The notes below the pieces were generated by a model, which was not told where the DNA came from, did no database searches, and was given only the letters and a program-made list of their open reading frames with translations. DNA of 64,000 nucleotides from Minwuiaceae bacterium (GTDB lineage: Bacteria > Pseudomonadota > Alphaproteobacteria > Minwuiales > Minwuiaceae), in assembly GCA_028278525.1 (NCBI GenBank), contig JANQEE010000006.1, forward strand, positions 62,001 to 126,000, given 5' to 3'. Position numbers and translations under genes: made by a program. Position 1 is the stretch's first letter. The number at the start of each line of letters is the position of its first letter. This document shows, piece by piece, positions 19,530 through 29,156 of the stretch.

Positions 19530-22480
19530 GTTTCGCCGCCGCCTGACGCAGACCATTCCTTGACCCGTGCCAGGTGATCGTAGTCGCTGAACCGGGACGC
19601 CCACATCGGCCGTGGCCGGGAAAGATAGGGCGTGCTCTTGCGATTGTAGGATGCGATCAGCCGTTCCAGCTTGGCCCGGGCCTCCGCGCCAAGCTCTTCC
19701 GGATCGGCCTTGACCGACCTGACCTCGCCGGGCGGTTCGCCGCCGCCAAGCCGCATGAATGTGAGGGCGCCGACGGATGCGGCGTCGATCGATACGAAGG
19801 CGCCCGCCATCGCCATCGCGGCCTCCAGCGACAATTGTGGGCTCAGGCCGCTCTCGACTTGCTTGTCGCTCGGCAATCCGCCGGTCTTGTAGTCCAGGAT
19901 TTCGACCCGGCCGTCGGTCATCAGATCGATCCGATCCGCCTTGGCCTTCAGATCAAACGACGGATCGCCCGACATGACGGTCAGCGTGCCGTCGACTTCC
20001 ACATGGCTGGTGCGAATGCCGGCGCGGCGCGTTTGTTCTTGCTCCAGAAACCATCGCCCGGCGCGCAGGAAGCGTGGCCACCAAAAGGCTTGCACGGCCG
20101 GCCGGTCGATCACGCCGCTGAACGCGCGCTTACCGGCGTCGATCAGTCGCGCTTCGGCGTCGTCGGGCAACGGCCCGTCCGGCAGGCCGCCGACGAAGGT
20201 TTCCAGCGCCTGATGGATGATCGTGCCGCGATCCGCGGCGCCCGGGTCGGCGGCGACCGCCAGCAGCGGCTTCAGTTTCAGGACATGGCGCGCATAGATC
20301 GCGTAAGGGTCGCGGATCAGGGTTTCGATCTGGGTGACCGACAGCTCGCACGGTCTTGCCTTGACCGGTGGCCGCGGCTCCGGCGGTCGGGCCTGCCTGA
20401 CCTCTGGCGGGGTATCCAGCTGTTGCTGCCAGTCGAGATAGCGATCGGACTGCGGCGCTTCCAGCGACAGGCTCGCCCCTTTTAGCAGGCTTTCCAGGCG
20501 CAGCAGCCAGCGGGAGGCGACGGTCGGCGTCCCGTCGACCTTGGTCGCGCGGGTCAGCAGGACGTTCGGCGCCGCCGCCAGTTGTGCGAAGTCGTGCGCC
20601 GCCAGCCCGATGCGGCGCTCCGGTTGCGGCAGCCCGAAATCGGTCCGCATCGGCCGACTCATCCACGGATCGGTCTGGGCGGTCGGCGGCCAGGTCCCGT
20701 CGTTCAAACCACCCAGGACGACCAGGTCCGCGCGTTGCAGCCGTGCTTCGATCGGCCCCCACAGGTTCAGGCGCGGATGCAGAGGACCTACCGGCCGCAC
20801 CGCCTGACCGGTCATCAGGCCTTCCAACAGCGATGGCCAGGACCGGACAGCTATCGGCCCCAATACCGGCGCCGCCTCGTGCAGGGCGGACACGAAGGTG
20901 GCCGCTTTTTCGCCGGCCGGTTCGGCCCACAACGGCAGGCCATCCTCGGCATCGGTCGCGCTCAGCCATTCGGCGAAGGCGATATGCGCGGACAGCAGAT
21001 CGACCAGATCCGCCTGGCCGGCGGTCATCAGATCCATCAACGGCGCCGCGGCGGCCGCCAGACGGTCCATCCAGTCGATCAGGGTTTCGGGTGCATTGGC
21101 GGCCTCCAGTGCGGTCCGCAGCCCGGCGAAGCCAGGCGCCGGTCTCGGTCCCCGCAGCACGCGCCATTCCAGTTCGCGCACCCGCGCCCGGAAGCGGATC
21201 GGCGCCATGCCGCCCGCCGCCAGCGGATGCTTCAGCGCCGCCAGCAGCGCGACCGGCGCCAGATCCTCCGCAGCCATCGCGGCGGTCAGCGTCAGGAAGG
21301 TGCCGGGCGGCGTATGCGCCAGCGGCACGCCGCCGGAATCGTCGATTTCCAGTCCCCAGCGGCGCAGTTCCGCGGCGACGCGGCGGCCGAGGTCGCGGTC
21401 CGGCGTAATCAGGGCCGCCGTCCGGCCCGGCGTCTCCAGCACCTCGCGCAAGGCGAGGGCGATGGTTCCGGCTTCCTCATGCGGTCCGGGGCAGTCGATC
21501 CGGGTAAGACACTCGGTTGCGGCAGCGGCGGGCGCGGGCAGGTCGGGCCACCGGTCGGTGGTTGCCGCCGGGCGCAGGGCGTCGGCGATCAGGCGCACCC
21601 TCGTTTGCGCGGCGGGCTCGATACCGGGCGCCGGCCATTCTCTGACTTCGTCCCGGTCCACATCCAGCCGCGACAGTAACTGGTGCAGGCCGAACTGGCC
21701 GTGCGTCGGCGTCTCGCCGATCGCCGCCCAGTTATCGGCGTCGGTCTCCGTATCCAATCCCGGCAGGATAACGCCGCCTTCCGGGAAACCCGCGACCAGT
21801 CGCATCAATTCGGCGGTGGCGGGCAGACTGCCGGTGGAGCCCGCCAGATAGACCGGCCGGCCGGGCGGCGCACTGCGCCAGCGTTTGGCCTGGGCCGCGA
21901 TCAGGCGGTCGCGGCGGTCCGCCTGGTCGATCAAGCCGCGCTCCGCCAGGATCGCCGGCCAGTTCTCGGTAACGATGCGCAGGAAGTCCAGCGTGACCTG
22001 CCAATGCGCCGCGTAGTCGGCCGGCACCAGGTCGGCCAGATCGCTGAAACTCAGGCGTTCGGTATAGACCTGATCCAACAGACGGCCGAGTTCGGCCGCC
22101 AGTCGGGCGGCCTGCGCCGGCTCGTCGGTCGTGTCCGGGCGCGCCAGGATCAGCCGGGTCAGCAGCAATTGCCGGTGCAGCGGTTCGATCGCGGGCGGCA
22201 GGTCCAGTGCGTCCTCGCCCGACAGGCCGGTCAGCTCGAATTCCTCTTCGTCGACGTCGCCGATCGGGCGCATCGCCGGCAGCAGCATCGGACGGCCGCT
22301 TAAGCGCAGAAACGCCTCGCGCAAGCCCAGGATGGCGCGCCGCGTCGGCAGCAGGACAATGATATCGCTTAGTTCGAGAGGGTCGCCGCCATGGCGCGAA
22401 AACAGTCCGGCGGCGAGCGCGTCGACGAACGGCAGGGACGGAGGGATAGTGTAGATCGCGGGGCGTCTGCCCGGGGTCAC
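19526..22480 (-). CDS. addB: Double-strand break repair protein AddB
   Basis: Partner of AddA in the alphaproteobacterial-type AddAB, 984 aa. An inactive or degenerate helicase-like core begins with VLLPTRRAILGLREAFLRL. Inner motifs VVLGGLNDGTWPP and MSRPMRTDFGLP are seen. The C-terminal nuclease has VEILDYKTGGLPSDKQ with upstream RADRIDLM-type residues. It is coupled to addA and follows murU by 10 bases, in one long minus-strand operon. Confidence 0.94.
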   Translation of the reverse strand: MTPGRRPAIYTIPPSLPFVDALAAGLFSRHGGDPLELSDIIVLLPTRRAILGLREAFLRLSGRPMLLPAMRPIGDVDEEEFELTGLSGEDALDLPPAIEPLHRQLLLTRLILARPDTTDEPAQAARLAAELGRLLDQVYTERLSFSDLADLVPADYAAHWQVTLDFLRIVTENWPAILAERGLIDQADRRDRLIAAQAKRWRSAPPGRPVYLAGSTGSLPATAELMRLVAGFPEGGVILPGLDTETDADNWAAIGETPTHGQFGLHQLLSRLDVDRDEVREWPAPGIEPAAQTRVRLIADALRPAATTDRWPDLPAPAAAATECLTRIDCPGPHEEAGTIALALREVLETPGRTAALITPDRDLGRRVAAELRRWGLEIDDSGGVPLAHTPPGTFLTLTAAMAAEDLAPVALLAALKHPLAAGGMAPIRFRARVRELEWRVLRGPRPAPGFAGLRTALEAANAPETLIDWMDRLAAAAAPLMDLMTAGQADLVDLLSAHIAFAEWLSATDAEDGLPLWAEPAGEKAATFVSALHEAAPVLGPIAVRSWPSLLEGLMTGQAVRPVGPLHPRLNLWGPIEARLQRADLVVLGGLNDGTWPPTAQTDPWMSRPMRTDFGLPQPERRIGLAAHDFAQLAAAPNVLLTRATKVDGTPTVASRWLLRLESLLKGASLSLEAPQSDRYLDWQQQLDTPPEVRQARPPEPRPPVKARPCELSVTQIETLIRDPYAIYARHVLKLKPLLAVAADPGAADRGTIIHQALETFVGGLPDGPLPDDAEARLIDAGKRAFSGVIDRPAVQAFWWPRFLRAGRWFLEQEQTRRAGIRTSHVEVDGTLTVMSGDPSFDLKAKADRIDLMTDGRVEILDYKTGGLPSDKQVESGLSPQLSLEAAMAMAGAFVSIDAASVGALTFMRLGGGEPPGEVRSVKADPEELGAEARAKLERLIASYNRKSTPYLSRPRPMWASRFSDYDHLARVKEWSASGGGET

Positions 22481-22490
22481 GGTCGTCGGT

Positions 22491-23228
22491 TCACTCCTCG
22501 GTCAGTAACCGCTGCGCGGCCTCCAGCCCGCCCAGGGTGCCGACATCGATCCAGTCGCCCTCGTGGCGGACGCCGAACAGCCGGCCTTCTTCCTCGGCCT
22601 TGTCGAACAGCAAGTTGAGCGAGAACGGCCCTTTCGGGCAGTTGTCGAACAGGCGCGGATGGATGATCTGCACGCCGGCATAAAGGAACGGCGCGACCGC
22701 CTGATCCATGCGTCGGGTCAGGGCGCCGTCGGGCGCCATGTTGAAGTCGCCGCGTCCGTCGTAGCCGTGCGCCGTCACTGTCGGCTGGATCAGCAGCAGG
22801 GCGTCCATTTCGCCATCGTTCCAGCGGGCCGCCATCATCGCCATGGAATCGATCAGGGCGTCGCGCCAGATGAAATCGCTGTTGCAGACGACGAACGGGC
22901 CCTTGCCCAGCAGCGGCAGCGCCTTGGCGATACCGCCACCGGTTTCCATCAGTTGATCGGTTTCGTCGGAGAACACAATCTTCGGTGCCGTACGCTTCTC
23001 CCGTTTCTCCAGATGCGCCCGCAGCATTTCCGACTTGTGATGCAGGTTGACCACGGCGGTTTTCACACCGGCCTGGCCCAAGCGGTCCAGCACCCGGTCG
23101 ATCAGCGAGATGCCGGCGACCTGAACCAGCGGCTTCGGCAGTTGGTCGGTCAGTGGCCGCAGGCGCAGGCCCAAACCGGCCGCCAGCACCATGGCCGTTT
23201 CCGGCAGTTTGGCGTTCGCCGGGCTCAC
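22491..23228 (-). CDS. murU: Nucleotidyltransferase, MurU-like (MurNAc-1-P uridylyltransferase)
   Basis: A 245-aa sugar-nucleotide transferase. The N-terminal signature is MVLAAGLGLRLRPLTDQLPK, with the NTP-binding Gly-rich loop and Arg/Lys. CNSDFIW holds a metal-binding Asp, GDFNMAP follows, and the C-terminal GDWIDVGT is present. The start is GTG at 23228, overlapping the amgK stop (GTGA). In Pseudomonas, AmgK and MurU recycle MurNAc to UDP-MurNAc, bypassing fosfomycin-sensitive synthesis. The pairing here supports that over a mannose-1-P guanylyltransferase, but substrate remains an inference. Confidence 0.82.
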   Translation of the reverse strand: MSPANAKLPETAMVLAAGLGLRLRPLTDQLPKPLVQVAGISLIDRVLDRLGQAGVKTAVVNLHHKSEMLRAHLEKREKRTAPKIVFSDETDQLMETGGGIAKALPLLGKGPFVVCNSDFIWRDALIDSMAMMAARWNDGEMDALLLIQPTVTAHGYDGRGDFNMAPDGALTRRMDQAVAPFLYAGVQIIHPRLFDNCPKGPFSLNLLFDKAEEEGRLFGVRHEGDWIDVGTLGGLEAAQRLLTEE

Positions 23229-24223
23229 GACGGCGCCCCCGGCAGCGTTTCGCCGCGCCGTTCCAGCGGAACGTGCCGGTCGAACCACGCCGCGACCGGC
23301 GCCAGATGCGGATGCGTCAAGTCCATGGTCAACAAACTCCAGACACGCGGCATGAAGCGAAGATACTGTGGTTTCCCGTCGCGCACCCACAACCGCGGAA
23401 ACTGGCCGACCAGTCGCGCGTTGCGCTGGGCGCCAAGCAGGGCGTAAGCGGTTCGTACGGCATCTTCTTCCAGGCCCGTCGCGTCGATGTACCGCCGCAG
23501 CATGGATTCCGCAAGGTCTGGCGGAACATCCCGGCGCGCATCCTGCAGCAACGACACCAGATCGTAGACCGGCGACCCGGCCAGGGCATCCTGAAAGTCC
23601 AGCAACCCGACCCGGCGCAGCCCGTCCCGGTCCGGCAGCCACATCAGGTTATCGACGTGGTAGTCCAGCAGGACCAGCGCCGTCGGCAGTCGGTCGACCT
23701 CGCCGAGTGCTTGGCGCCAGCGGTCGCGGTAATCCTCCCGCATCTCCGGCGGCACCGCTCCCCCGGTCAGAACGGGCATGTACCAGTCCAGCACCCTCTC
23801 TACCTCCTCCAACAATCTGGCCTCGTTGTAGGGCGGTACGTTTTCGGGCAGGGGTCGGGCGGTCAGGTCGATCAGAATATCGACGGCGCTGGTGTAAAGT
23901 TCGGCCTCGTCGTCGCCCCGTTGCAGTTTCGCCGTGAAGCTGTCGTCGCCGAAATCCTCCAATAACAGCAGGCCGGCTTCTTCATCGTCGGCATAGATCT
24001 CGGGAACGCTGTAGCCGAGCCCATGCAGATGCCGCGCGATATGAACGAACGGGCGGACGTCTTCATTCGGCGGGGGCGCATCCATCAACAGGACCGTGCT
24101 GTGGTCGCGGTAAAGGCGTTCGTAGCGGCGAAACGAGGCGTCGCCGGCGAGGGGTGCGCGACGGGCGTCGCCCCAACCCGCGGCCACAAGAAAGTGTCGG
24201 ATTTCCTGTTCGCGGTCAGACAT
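23225..24223 (-). CDS. amgK: Aminoglycoside-phosphotransferase-fold sugar kinase, AmgK-like
   Basis: A 332-aa kinase predicted to phosphorylate the anomeric carbon of MurNAc/GlcNAc in peptidoglycan recycling. Seen: GDASFRRYERL (nucleotide loop), LLLEDFGDDSF (hinge), the catalytic LLDYHVDNLMW, and the metal Asp in VGLLDFQDALAG, characteristic of this group. The start overlaps tsaE by 8 bases; the end is coupled to murU. The tsaE-amgK-murU-addB order is common in alphaproteobacteria. Confidence 0.87.
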   Translation of the reverse strand: MSDREQEIRHFLVAAGWGDARRAPLAGDASFRRYERLYRDHSTVLLMDAPPPNEDVRPFVHIARHLHGLGYSVPEIYADDEEAGLLLLEDFGDDSFTAKLQRGDDEAELYTSAVDILIDLTARPLPENVPPYNEARLLEEVERVLDWYMPVLTGGAVPPEMREDYRDRWRQALGEVDRLPTALVLLDYHVDNLMWLPDRDGLRRVGLLDFQDALAGSPVYDLVSLLQDARRDVPPDLAESMLRRYIDATGLEEDAVRTAYALLGAQRNARLVGQFPRLWVRDGKPQYLRFMPRVWSLLTMDLTHPHLAPVAAWFDRHVPLERRGETLPGAPS

Positions 24224-24701
24224 CGCCGATCAACGATTTCAGGCGCGTCGGCCAATCGCCGAGGCCGGACATATCGATAACCCGGGAATCCGGCTCGTCG
24301 CCGGCCTTGAGCGACACCCGAAGGCTGTCCGCCGGCAGCATCGCGTCAAGCTTGTCCGGCCATTCGATCAGGCTGATGCCGGTAGCGAAAGCATCCTCGA
24401 TGCCCAGTTCGAAGGCGTCGTCTGGTCGTTCCAGCCGGTAGAGATCGAAATGCCACAGGAGCGTGTCGTCCAGCTCGTAGGTCAGCACCAGGTTGAAGGT
24501 CGGACTCGGAACATCGGTATCGGGACCGAGCAGGGCCTGGATCAGGCCGCGGGCGAACGCGGTTTTGCCGCTTCCCAGGTCTCCCGAAAGGGCGACCACG
24601 TCACCGGCGCGGAGCAAAGCGCCGAGACGGGCGGCGAGCGATTCGGTGTCCGCCAACGACGACACCTCGAACATCGCGGCCGCCTGCTTGGTCGCTAACA
24701 T
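24216..24701 (-). CDS. tsaE: tRNA t6A37 biosynthesis ATPase TsaE
   Basis: ATPase partner of TsaB/TsaD in making N6-threonylcarbamoyladenosine on tRNA. The 161-aa protein has Walker A GDLGSGKTAFARGL, SPTFNLVLTYE, HFDLYRLERPDD and ISLIEWPDKL. The ATG at 24701 was chosen; an internal ATG at 24674 is an alternative. It lies between divL and amgK. Confidence 0.92.
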   Translation of the reverse strand: MLATKQAAAMFEVSSLADTESLAARLGALLRAGDVVALSGDLGSGKTAFARGLIQALLGPDTDVPSPTFNLVLTYELDDTLLWHFDLYRLERPDDAFELGIEDAFATGISLIEWPDKLDAMLPADSLRVSLKAGDEPDSRVIDMSGLGDWPTRLKSLIGDV

Positions 24702-24747
24702 GGTGAATTCCGGGGCATCTGTCGGGGCCGGGCAATGCTTGCTTCGA

Positions 24748-26847
24748 TCAGTCCGCGCCGGCTGCTTCCGCGGGTTCGGCGACCACCGCTTCCGGCCCGG
24801 CCGGAAGATGACAGGTGACTTTGGTGCCCTTGCCGGGAACCGATTCCAGGTCCACCTCGCCGCCGTGCAGCTCAATGAAGCTCCGCACCAGCGATAGGCC
24901 CAACCCGGCGCCGCGTCGCGGCATGTCCTGGGCGCTCTTGTGGAATTTCTCGAACACCTGGTCCTGCTGGTCTTTCGGAATGCCGACGCCGTTGTCCGAC
25001 ACCCAAAGCTCGACTTCGCTGCCGCTGCGGCGCGCGCCGACGGTCACGTTGCCGCCGGCCGGTGTGAATTTCAGACTGTTGCTGACCAGATTGAACAGAA
25101 CCTGCTTGATGCGCCTTTCGTCGGCGCTGATCCAGCCGATATCGGCCGGGCAACTGGATTCGATGGTCAGGTTCTGTTTCAGGGCGCGGCCATTGGTCAG
25201 CTTCAGCACAGACGACACGGTTTCGTGTAGATCGAACGGTTCCGGCTCCAGCACCATGTGCCCGGCTTCGATGGAGGCAAGGTCAAGGATTGCGTTGATC
25301 AGCATCAGCAGTTGCTGCGACGAATCGAGGACGTCATCGACGTATTCCAGTTGCCGGTCGTTCAACCCGCCGAAGTACTGGTTCCTCAGGATCTCCGTGA
25401 AGCCGATGATGGTGTTGAGCGGCGTGCGCAGCTCGTAGGAGACGTTGGCGATGAATTCCGATTTAAGCTGGTCGGCGGCTTCTAACGCTTCGTTGCGTTC
25501 GCGCAGGGCCCGCTCGATCCGCGTCGAATCGGTGACGTCCAGGTAGGTGAACAAAGACTGCCCGTCCGGCAGCGGCACGGAAGCGAAGTCGATCACCATC
25601 CCGTCCGGCCGGTGCATGCGGCCGGTATTGCCTTCGCGGGCGGTCGCTTCGGCGATGATCTTGTCGCGCCTGGCGTTCCAACTCTGGTCGAAATCGAACT
25701 TCTCCAGAATATGGTCGACGATCTCGCCGACATGGGGTTCGCCGCGCAGGTACTCCTCGTCCAACTGCCAGAAATTCGCATAGCCCGAGTTAAACAGCTT
25801 GATCCGGCCGTCCGAACCGAACACGGCAATCGCTTCGTACAGGTTGTCCAGTGTCGCCCGCTGCACCGCGATCAACGTGTTGCGCGCCCGTTCCAGCACC
25901 AACTGGTCGGTCACGTCTTCGAACATGAACAGCAGGCCGCCGAACGGATGCGGCGTAATCAGGTTGCGCAGCATCGTCTCGTCGGGTAGCTGCACCAGCT
26001 CTTCCTGGGGCTCGATCACGCTGGTGAACAGCGCGTTGCGCGCGTCGCGGTAGGCTTTGAAATCGGCCTGTTCGGGCAGGCGCCGATTGGCGCGCTGGGC
26101 GTCCAGCACCTCGTTGATGTGGGGCGCCTGATTGAGAAACTCTTCGTCCAGCCGCCACAGACTGCTGTAGGCGCGGTTGTAAAACATCAGCCGCTTGTCC
26201 GGGCCGTAGATGGCGATCGCCGTCGCTAGGTTCTCCAGAACCTCGCCATGCGCCTCGATGTGGCGGGCGAGTGTCGCCTGGGACTCCTCCAGGTCGGTCA
26301 CGTCGAAGGCATAGCCGGCCAGCGCGCCGCCGGGCGCCAGCGGCGTTTCCATGATTTCCAGGGCACGGCGGTCGCCGTCGATCACGAAGTGCCGGCTTTC
26401 CCGTTTCAGCTCACCCGACTGCAAGGCGTCGTTCGCCAGTCGGCGCGGCTGGCCGGGATCGATCGACGTGCTGATTTCTTCCGTGACGGTGTCGTCGGCT
26501 CCGGACGACCGCTGGCCGACCATCGTCCGATAGGTGCGGTTGGTCCAGGTCAGCTTCAGGTCGCTGTCGCGCGACCAGGCCGCAAACGGCGCCGCGTCCA
26601 GCAGTTCCCGGTAAAGGTCGCGCTTCGCCGCGGCCGCTTGCGCTTCGGCCCTTATGGTCCTGTTTTCCGTGGCCGATGCATCCCGAAGGGCTTCCGCCTC
26701 GGACAGATCCTCGCGAAGCCGCTCTCCCTCGGCGGCAAGCCCGGCTATTCGCTTTGCATCGCGCCGGCCGCGCCACCACGCAAACAGAATTGTCCCGGCG
26801 ACGACAGCCAAACCCGCCCCACCGGCGACTGCCGTCGCGGTCACCAT
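24748..26847 (-). CDS. divL: DivL-like PAS sensor pseudo-histidine kinase (Tyr in the H-box)
   Basis: A 699-aa membrane protein. It has one N-terminal transmembrane segment (about 5-26), a coiled stretch rich in Ala/Glu/Arg, and three PAS-like repeats (about 80-185, 200-315 and 330-440). These precede a dimerisation domain and a HATPase domain. The H-box reads FIANVSYELRTPLN, with Tyr471 where the phospho-accepting His should be. The ATP lid motifs (NLVSNSLKFT, DNGVGIP, GAGLGLSLV) are intact. Caulobacter DivL has the same His-to-Tyr change and controls CckA-CtrA through DivK binding. Position next to tsaE and ahcY fits. Gene name is by these features; function is inferred. Confidence 0.85.
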   Translation of the reverse strand: MVTATAVAGGAGLAVVAGTILFAWWRGRRDAKRIAGLAAEGERLREDLSEAEALRDASATENRTIRAEAQAAAAKRDLYRELLDAAPFAAWSRDSDLKLTWTNRTYRTMVGQRSSGADDTVTEEISTSIDPGQPRRLANDALQSGELKRESRHFVIDGDRRALEIMETPLAPGGALAGYAFDVTDLEESQATLARHIEAHGEVLENLATAIAIYGPDKRLMFYNRAYSSLWRLDEEFLNQAPHINEVLDAQRANRRLPEQADFKAYRDARNALFTSVIEPQEELVQLPDETMLRNLITPHPFGGLLFMFEDVTDQLVLERARNTLIAVQRATLDNLYEAIAVFGSDGRIKLFNSGYANFWQLDEEYLRGEPHVGEIVDHILEKFDFDQSWNARRDKIIAEATAREGNTGRMHRPDGMVIDFASVPLPDGQSLFTYLDVTDSTRIERALRERNEALEAADQLKSEFIANVSYELRTPLNTIIGFTEILRNQYFGGLNDRQLEYVDDVLDSSQQLLMLINAILDLASIEAGHMVLEPEPFDLHETVSSVLKLTNGRALKQNLTIESSCPADIGWISADERRIKQVLFNLVSNSLKFTPAGGNVTVGARRSGSEVELWVSDNGVGIPKDQQDQVFEKFHKSAQDMPRRGAGLGLSLVRSFIELHGGEVDLESVPGKGTKVTCHLPAGPEAVVAEPAEAAGAD

Positions 26848-26935
26848 ATCCGGGTCTCGCGGTGGCGGCGTCCGTTTTGCGGCCTGTTGCCGTTGCGAAC
26901 GTTCCGCCGGCTGGGACTATGCGGGTCAGCGTTGT

Positions 26936-28231
26936 TCAATAGCGATAATGTTCCGGTTTATAGGGACCGTCTGCGGACATTCCCAGGTAAGTCGCCTGCT
27001 TTTCCGTCAGGGTCGTTAGCTTGACGCCAAGGCGCTCAAGATGAAGCGCCGCGACCTTTTCGTCCAGATGTTTGGGCAGCGTATAAACTTTGGTTTCGTA
27101 GTTGGCCGAGTTCTTCCAGAGCTCGATCTGCGCCAGCACCTGATTGGCGAACGACGCGCTCATGACAAAACTCGGATGGCCGGTGGCGCAGCCGAGATTG
27201 ACCAGCCGTCCCTCGGCCAGCAGCAAAAGCCGCTTACCGTCAGGGAATTCGATCTCGTCAACCTGCGGTTTGACATTGTGCCAGCGGAAATTACGCAACG
27301 CTTCGACCTGAATCTCCGAATCGAAATGGCCGATATTGCAGACAATAGCGCGATCTTTCATTTCGCGCATGTGGTCTACGGTGATCACGTCGCAGTTGCC
27401 CGTCGCCGTTACGAAAATGTCGCCCTTCGACGCGACATCCTCCATCGTGGTGACCTCGTAGCCTTCCATGGCCGCCTGCAGCGCACAGATCGGGTCGATT
27501 TCCGTGACCATGACCCGGGCGCCCTGGCCGCGGAGCGAGGCGGCCGACCCCTTGCCGACGTCGCCATAGCCGCAGATGACGGCCGTCTTGCCGGCCAGCA
27601 TCACGTCCGTCGCCCGTTTGATGCCGTCGACCAGGCTCTCGCGGCAACCATAGAGGTTGTCGAATTTCGATTTCGTCACCGAATCGTTAACATTGATCGC
27701 CGGCACCAGAAGAGTCCCGTCCTTCGCCATGTCGTAGAGCCGGTGCACGCCGGTCGTGGTTTCCTCCGACAGGCCACGCACGTCGGCCATCAGCTCTTTG
27801 TGCTTCTCGTGCATCACCTGAGTAAGGTCGCCACCGTCGTCCAGGATCAGGTTCGGGGTCCAGCCGTCCGGGCCGATAATCGTTTGATCGATGCACCACC
27901 AGAACTCTTCCTCGCTCTCGCCCTTCCAGGCGAAGACCGGGATCTTCGCGGCGGCCATCGCGGCGGCGGCGTGGTCCTGGGTGGAGAAGATGTTGCAGGA
28001 CGACCAGCGCACCTCGGCGCCCAGCGCCGTCAGCGTTTCCATCAGCACCGCGGTCTGGATGGTCATATGCAGACAGCCGGCGATGCGGGCGCCGGCCAGC
28101 GGCTTCGATGCCCCGAATTCGTCGCGCAGAGCCATCAGGCCGGGCATTTCAGTCTCGGCGATGTTGATCTCTTTGCGGCCCCACTCCGCCAACGAAATGT
28201 CGGCGACTTTGTAATCGGTAAATTCGGTCAT
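26936..28231 (-). CDS. ahcY: Adenosylhomocysteinase
   Basis: Hydrolyses S-adenosylhomocysteine to adenosine and homocysteine, keeping methylation reactions going. The 431-aa protein starts at the ATG preceded by GGAG. Seen: [52 protein letters not shown], the NAD-binding [13 protein letters not shown], and C-terminal KPEHYRY. The protein lacks the roughly 35-residue insertion of long-form bacterial enzymes judging by length. It is preceded by a putative promoter. Confidence 0.97.
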   Translation of the reverse strand: MTEFTDYKVADISLAEWGRKEINIAETEMPGLMALRDEFGASKPLAGARIAGCLHMTIQTAVLMETLTALGAEVRWSSCNIFSTQDHAAAAMAAAKIPVFAWKGESEEEFWWCIDQTIIGPDGWTPNLILDDGGDLTQVMHEKHKELMADVRGLSEETTTGVHRLYDMAKDGTLLVPAINVNDSVTKSKFDNLYGCRESLVDGIKRATDVMLAGKTAVICGYGDVGKGSAASLRGQGARVMVTEIDPICALQAAMEGYEVTTMEDVASKGDIFVTATGNCDVITVDHMREMKDRAIVCNIGHFDSEIQVEALRNFRWHNVKPQVDEIEFPDGKRLLLLAEGRLVNLGCATGHPSFVMSASFANQVLAQIELWKNSANYETKVYTLPKHLDEKVAALHLERLGVKLTTLTEKQATYLGMSADGPYKPEHYRY

Positions 28232-28305
28232 CAATAGCTCCATGGACGGGGTGATCGGCCCAACGCGGGACGGTTTGGCGACCGGATAGCGCGGAATGCG
28301 GCGCC

Positions 28306-28334
28306 GTTGTAGCAACCGCCCGTCCGCCCGGCAA
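28306..28334 (-). promoter_or_regulatory. Putative promoter of ahcY
   Basis: On the minus strand TTGCCG, 17 bases, TACAAC. The -10 would end about 75 bases before the ahcY ATG. Each hexamer matches the consensus at four of six positions. Confidence 0.4.
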
Positions 28335-28378
28335 GGCTTCCTTGGCATAGCAGGAATGAGTTAATCGGGGGTGTAATC

Positions 28379-28693
28379 CTATTCGCTTTCGCGACCGACG
28401 GTATCGGTCTCGTCGAACTTGTTCGCAATCAGCTCGGCCAAGGCCTCCAGGGCCTGCTCGGCGTCCGGCCCGGAGGCTCGCAATTCCATGGTGGAGCCCT
28501 GGGCGGCCGCCAGCATCAACAGTCCCATGATGGAGAGCGCCGGCACCGTGGCGCCGTCGCGTACCACTGTGATTTCGGCCGAAAACCGGCCCGCGCACTG
28601 GACGAATTTATGGGCGGCCCTGGCATGCAGTCCTTTCTTGTTGACGATCGTCACCGTCCGCGTGGCGGTGACCGGCCCGGCCTGTCCGGTCAT
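28379..28693 (-). CDS. HPr family phosphocarrier protein
   Basis: A 104-aa phosphocarrier with the phospho-His in KKGLHARAAHKF and the regulatory-Ser region SIMGLLMLAA, the target of HprK. It lies after EIIA-Man with a 4-base overlap. No sugar permease EIIB/EIIC is nearby, so the set is regulatory (PTS-Ntr-like), not transport. The C-terminus is acidic. Confidence 0.93.
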   Translation of the reverse strand: MTGQAGPVTATRTVTIVNKKGLHARAAHKFVQCAGRFSAEITVVRDGATVPALSIMGLLMLAAAQGSTMELRASGPDAEQALEALAELIANKFDETDTVGRESE

Positions 28694-29097
28694 TTTTTCT
28701 CGTTGGCCAGAAGGTGGGAGGCAACGGCAATGTATTTACGGCCGGACTCCTGCGCGGCGGCGACGGCGCCGGCCAGATCGTCCTTTTCGCGCACGCTGGC
28801 CAGCTTGATCAGCATCGGCAGGTTGATGCCGGCGATGACCTCGACATTGTCTTTGTCGATAATGGAGATCGCGAGGTTCGACGGGGTGCCGCCGAACATA
28901 TCGGTCAGCAGAATAACGCCAGTACCGGTGTCCACCGCGTCGACGGCTGCCAGAATATCCTTGCGGCGCTGTTCCATGTCGTCGTCGGGCCCGATGCAGA
29001 TGGTCTCGACATTGCTCTGCGGGCCGACCACATGCTCGGTGGCGGCGACGAATTCCTCGGCCAGCCGGCCGTGGGTGACGAGCACCAGTCCAATCAT
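28690..29097 (-). CDS. PTS mannose-type EIIA domain protein
   Basis: A 135-aa EIIA of the mannose/fructose family. The phospho-His is in MIGLVLVTHGRLAEEF (His9). LTDMFGGTPSN and IAGINLPMLIKLA are typical. The frame is open upstream, but the ATG at 29097 with GAGG before it matches the family start. It would accept phosphate from HPr as a regulatory output. Confidence 0.92.
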   Translation of the reverse strand: MIGLVLVTHGRLAEEFVAATEHVVGPQSNVETICIGPDDDMEQRRKDILAAVDAVDTGTGVILLTDMFGGTPSNLAISIIDKDNVEVIAGINLPMLIKLASVREKDDLAGAVAAAQESGRKYIAVASHLLANEKK

Positions 29098-29156
29098 CAG
29101 GCGTCCCTCGGCTGGATTATGTCTTTTGGCGGCGTCTTTTGCATTGGCCTTCAATC

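Noticed and set aside
28232-28378. SAM or SAH riboswitch before ahcY
   Set aside because: The leader lacks the conserved SAH or SAM-II core and pseudoknot words that I would expect; only a plausible promoter is seen.
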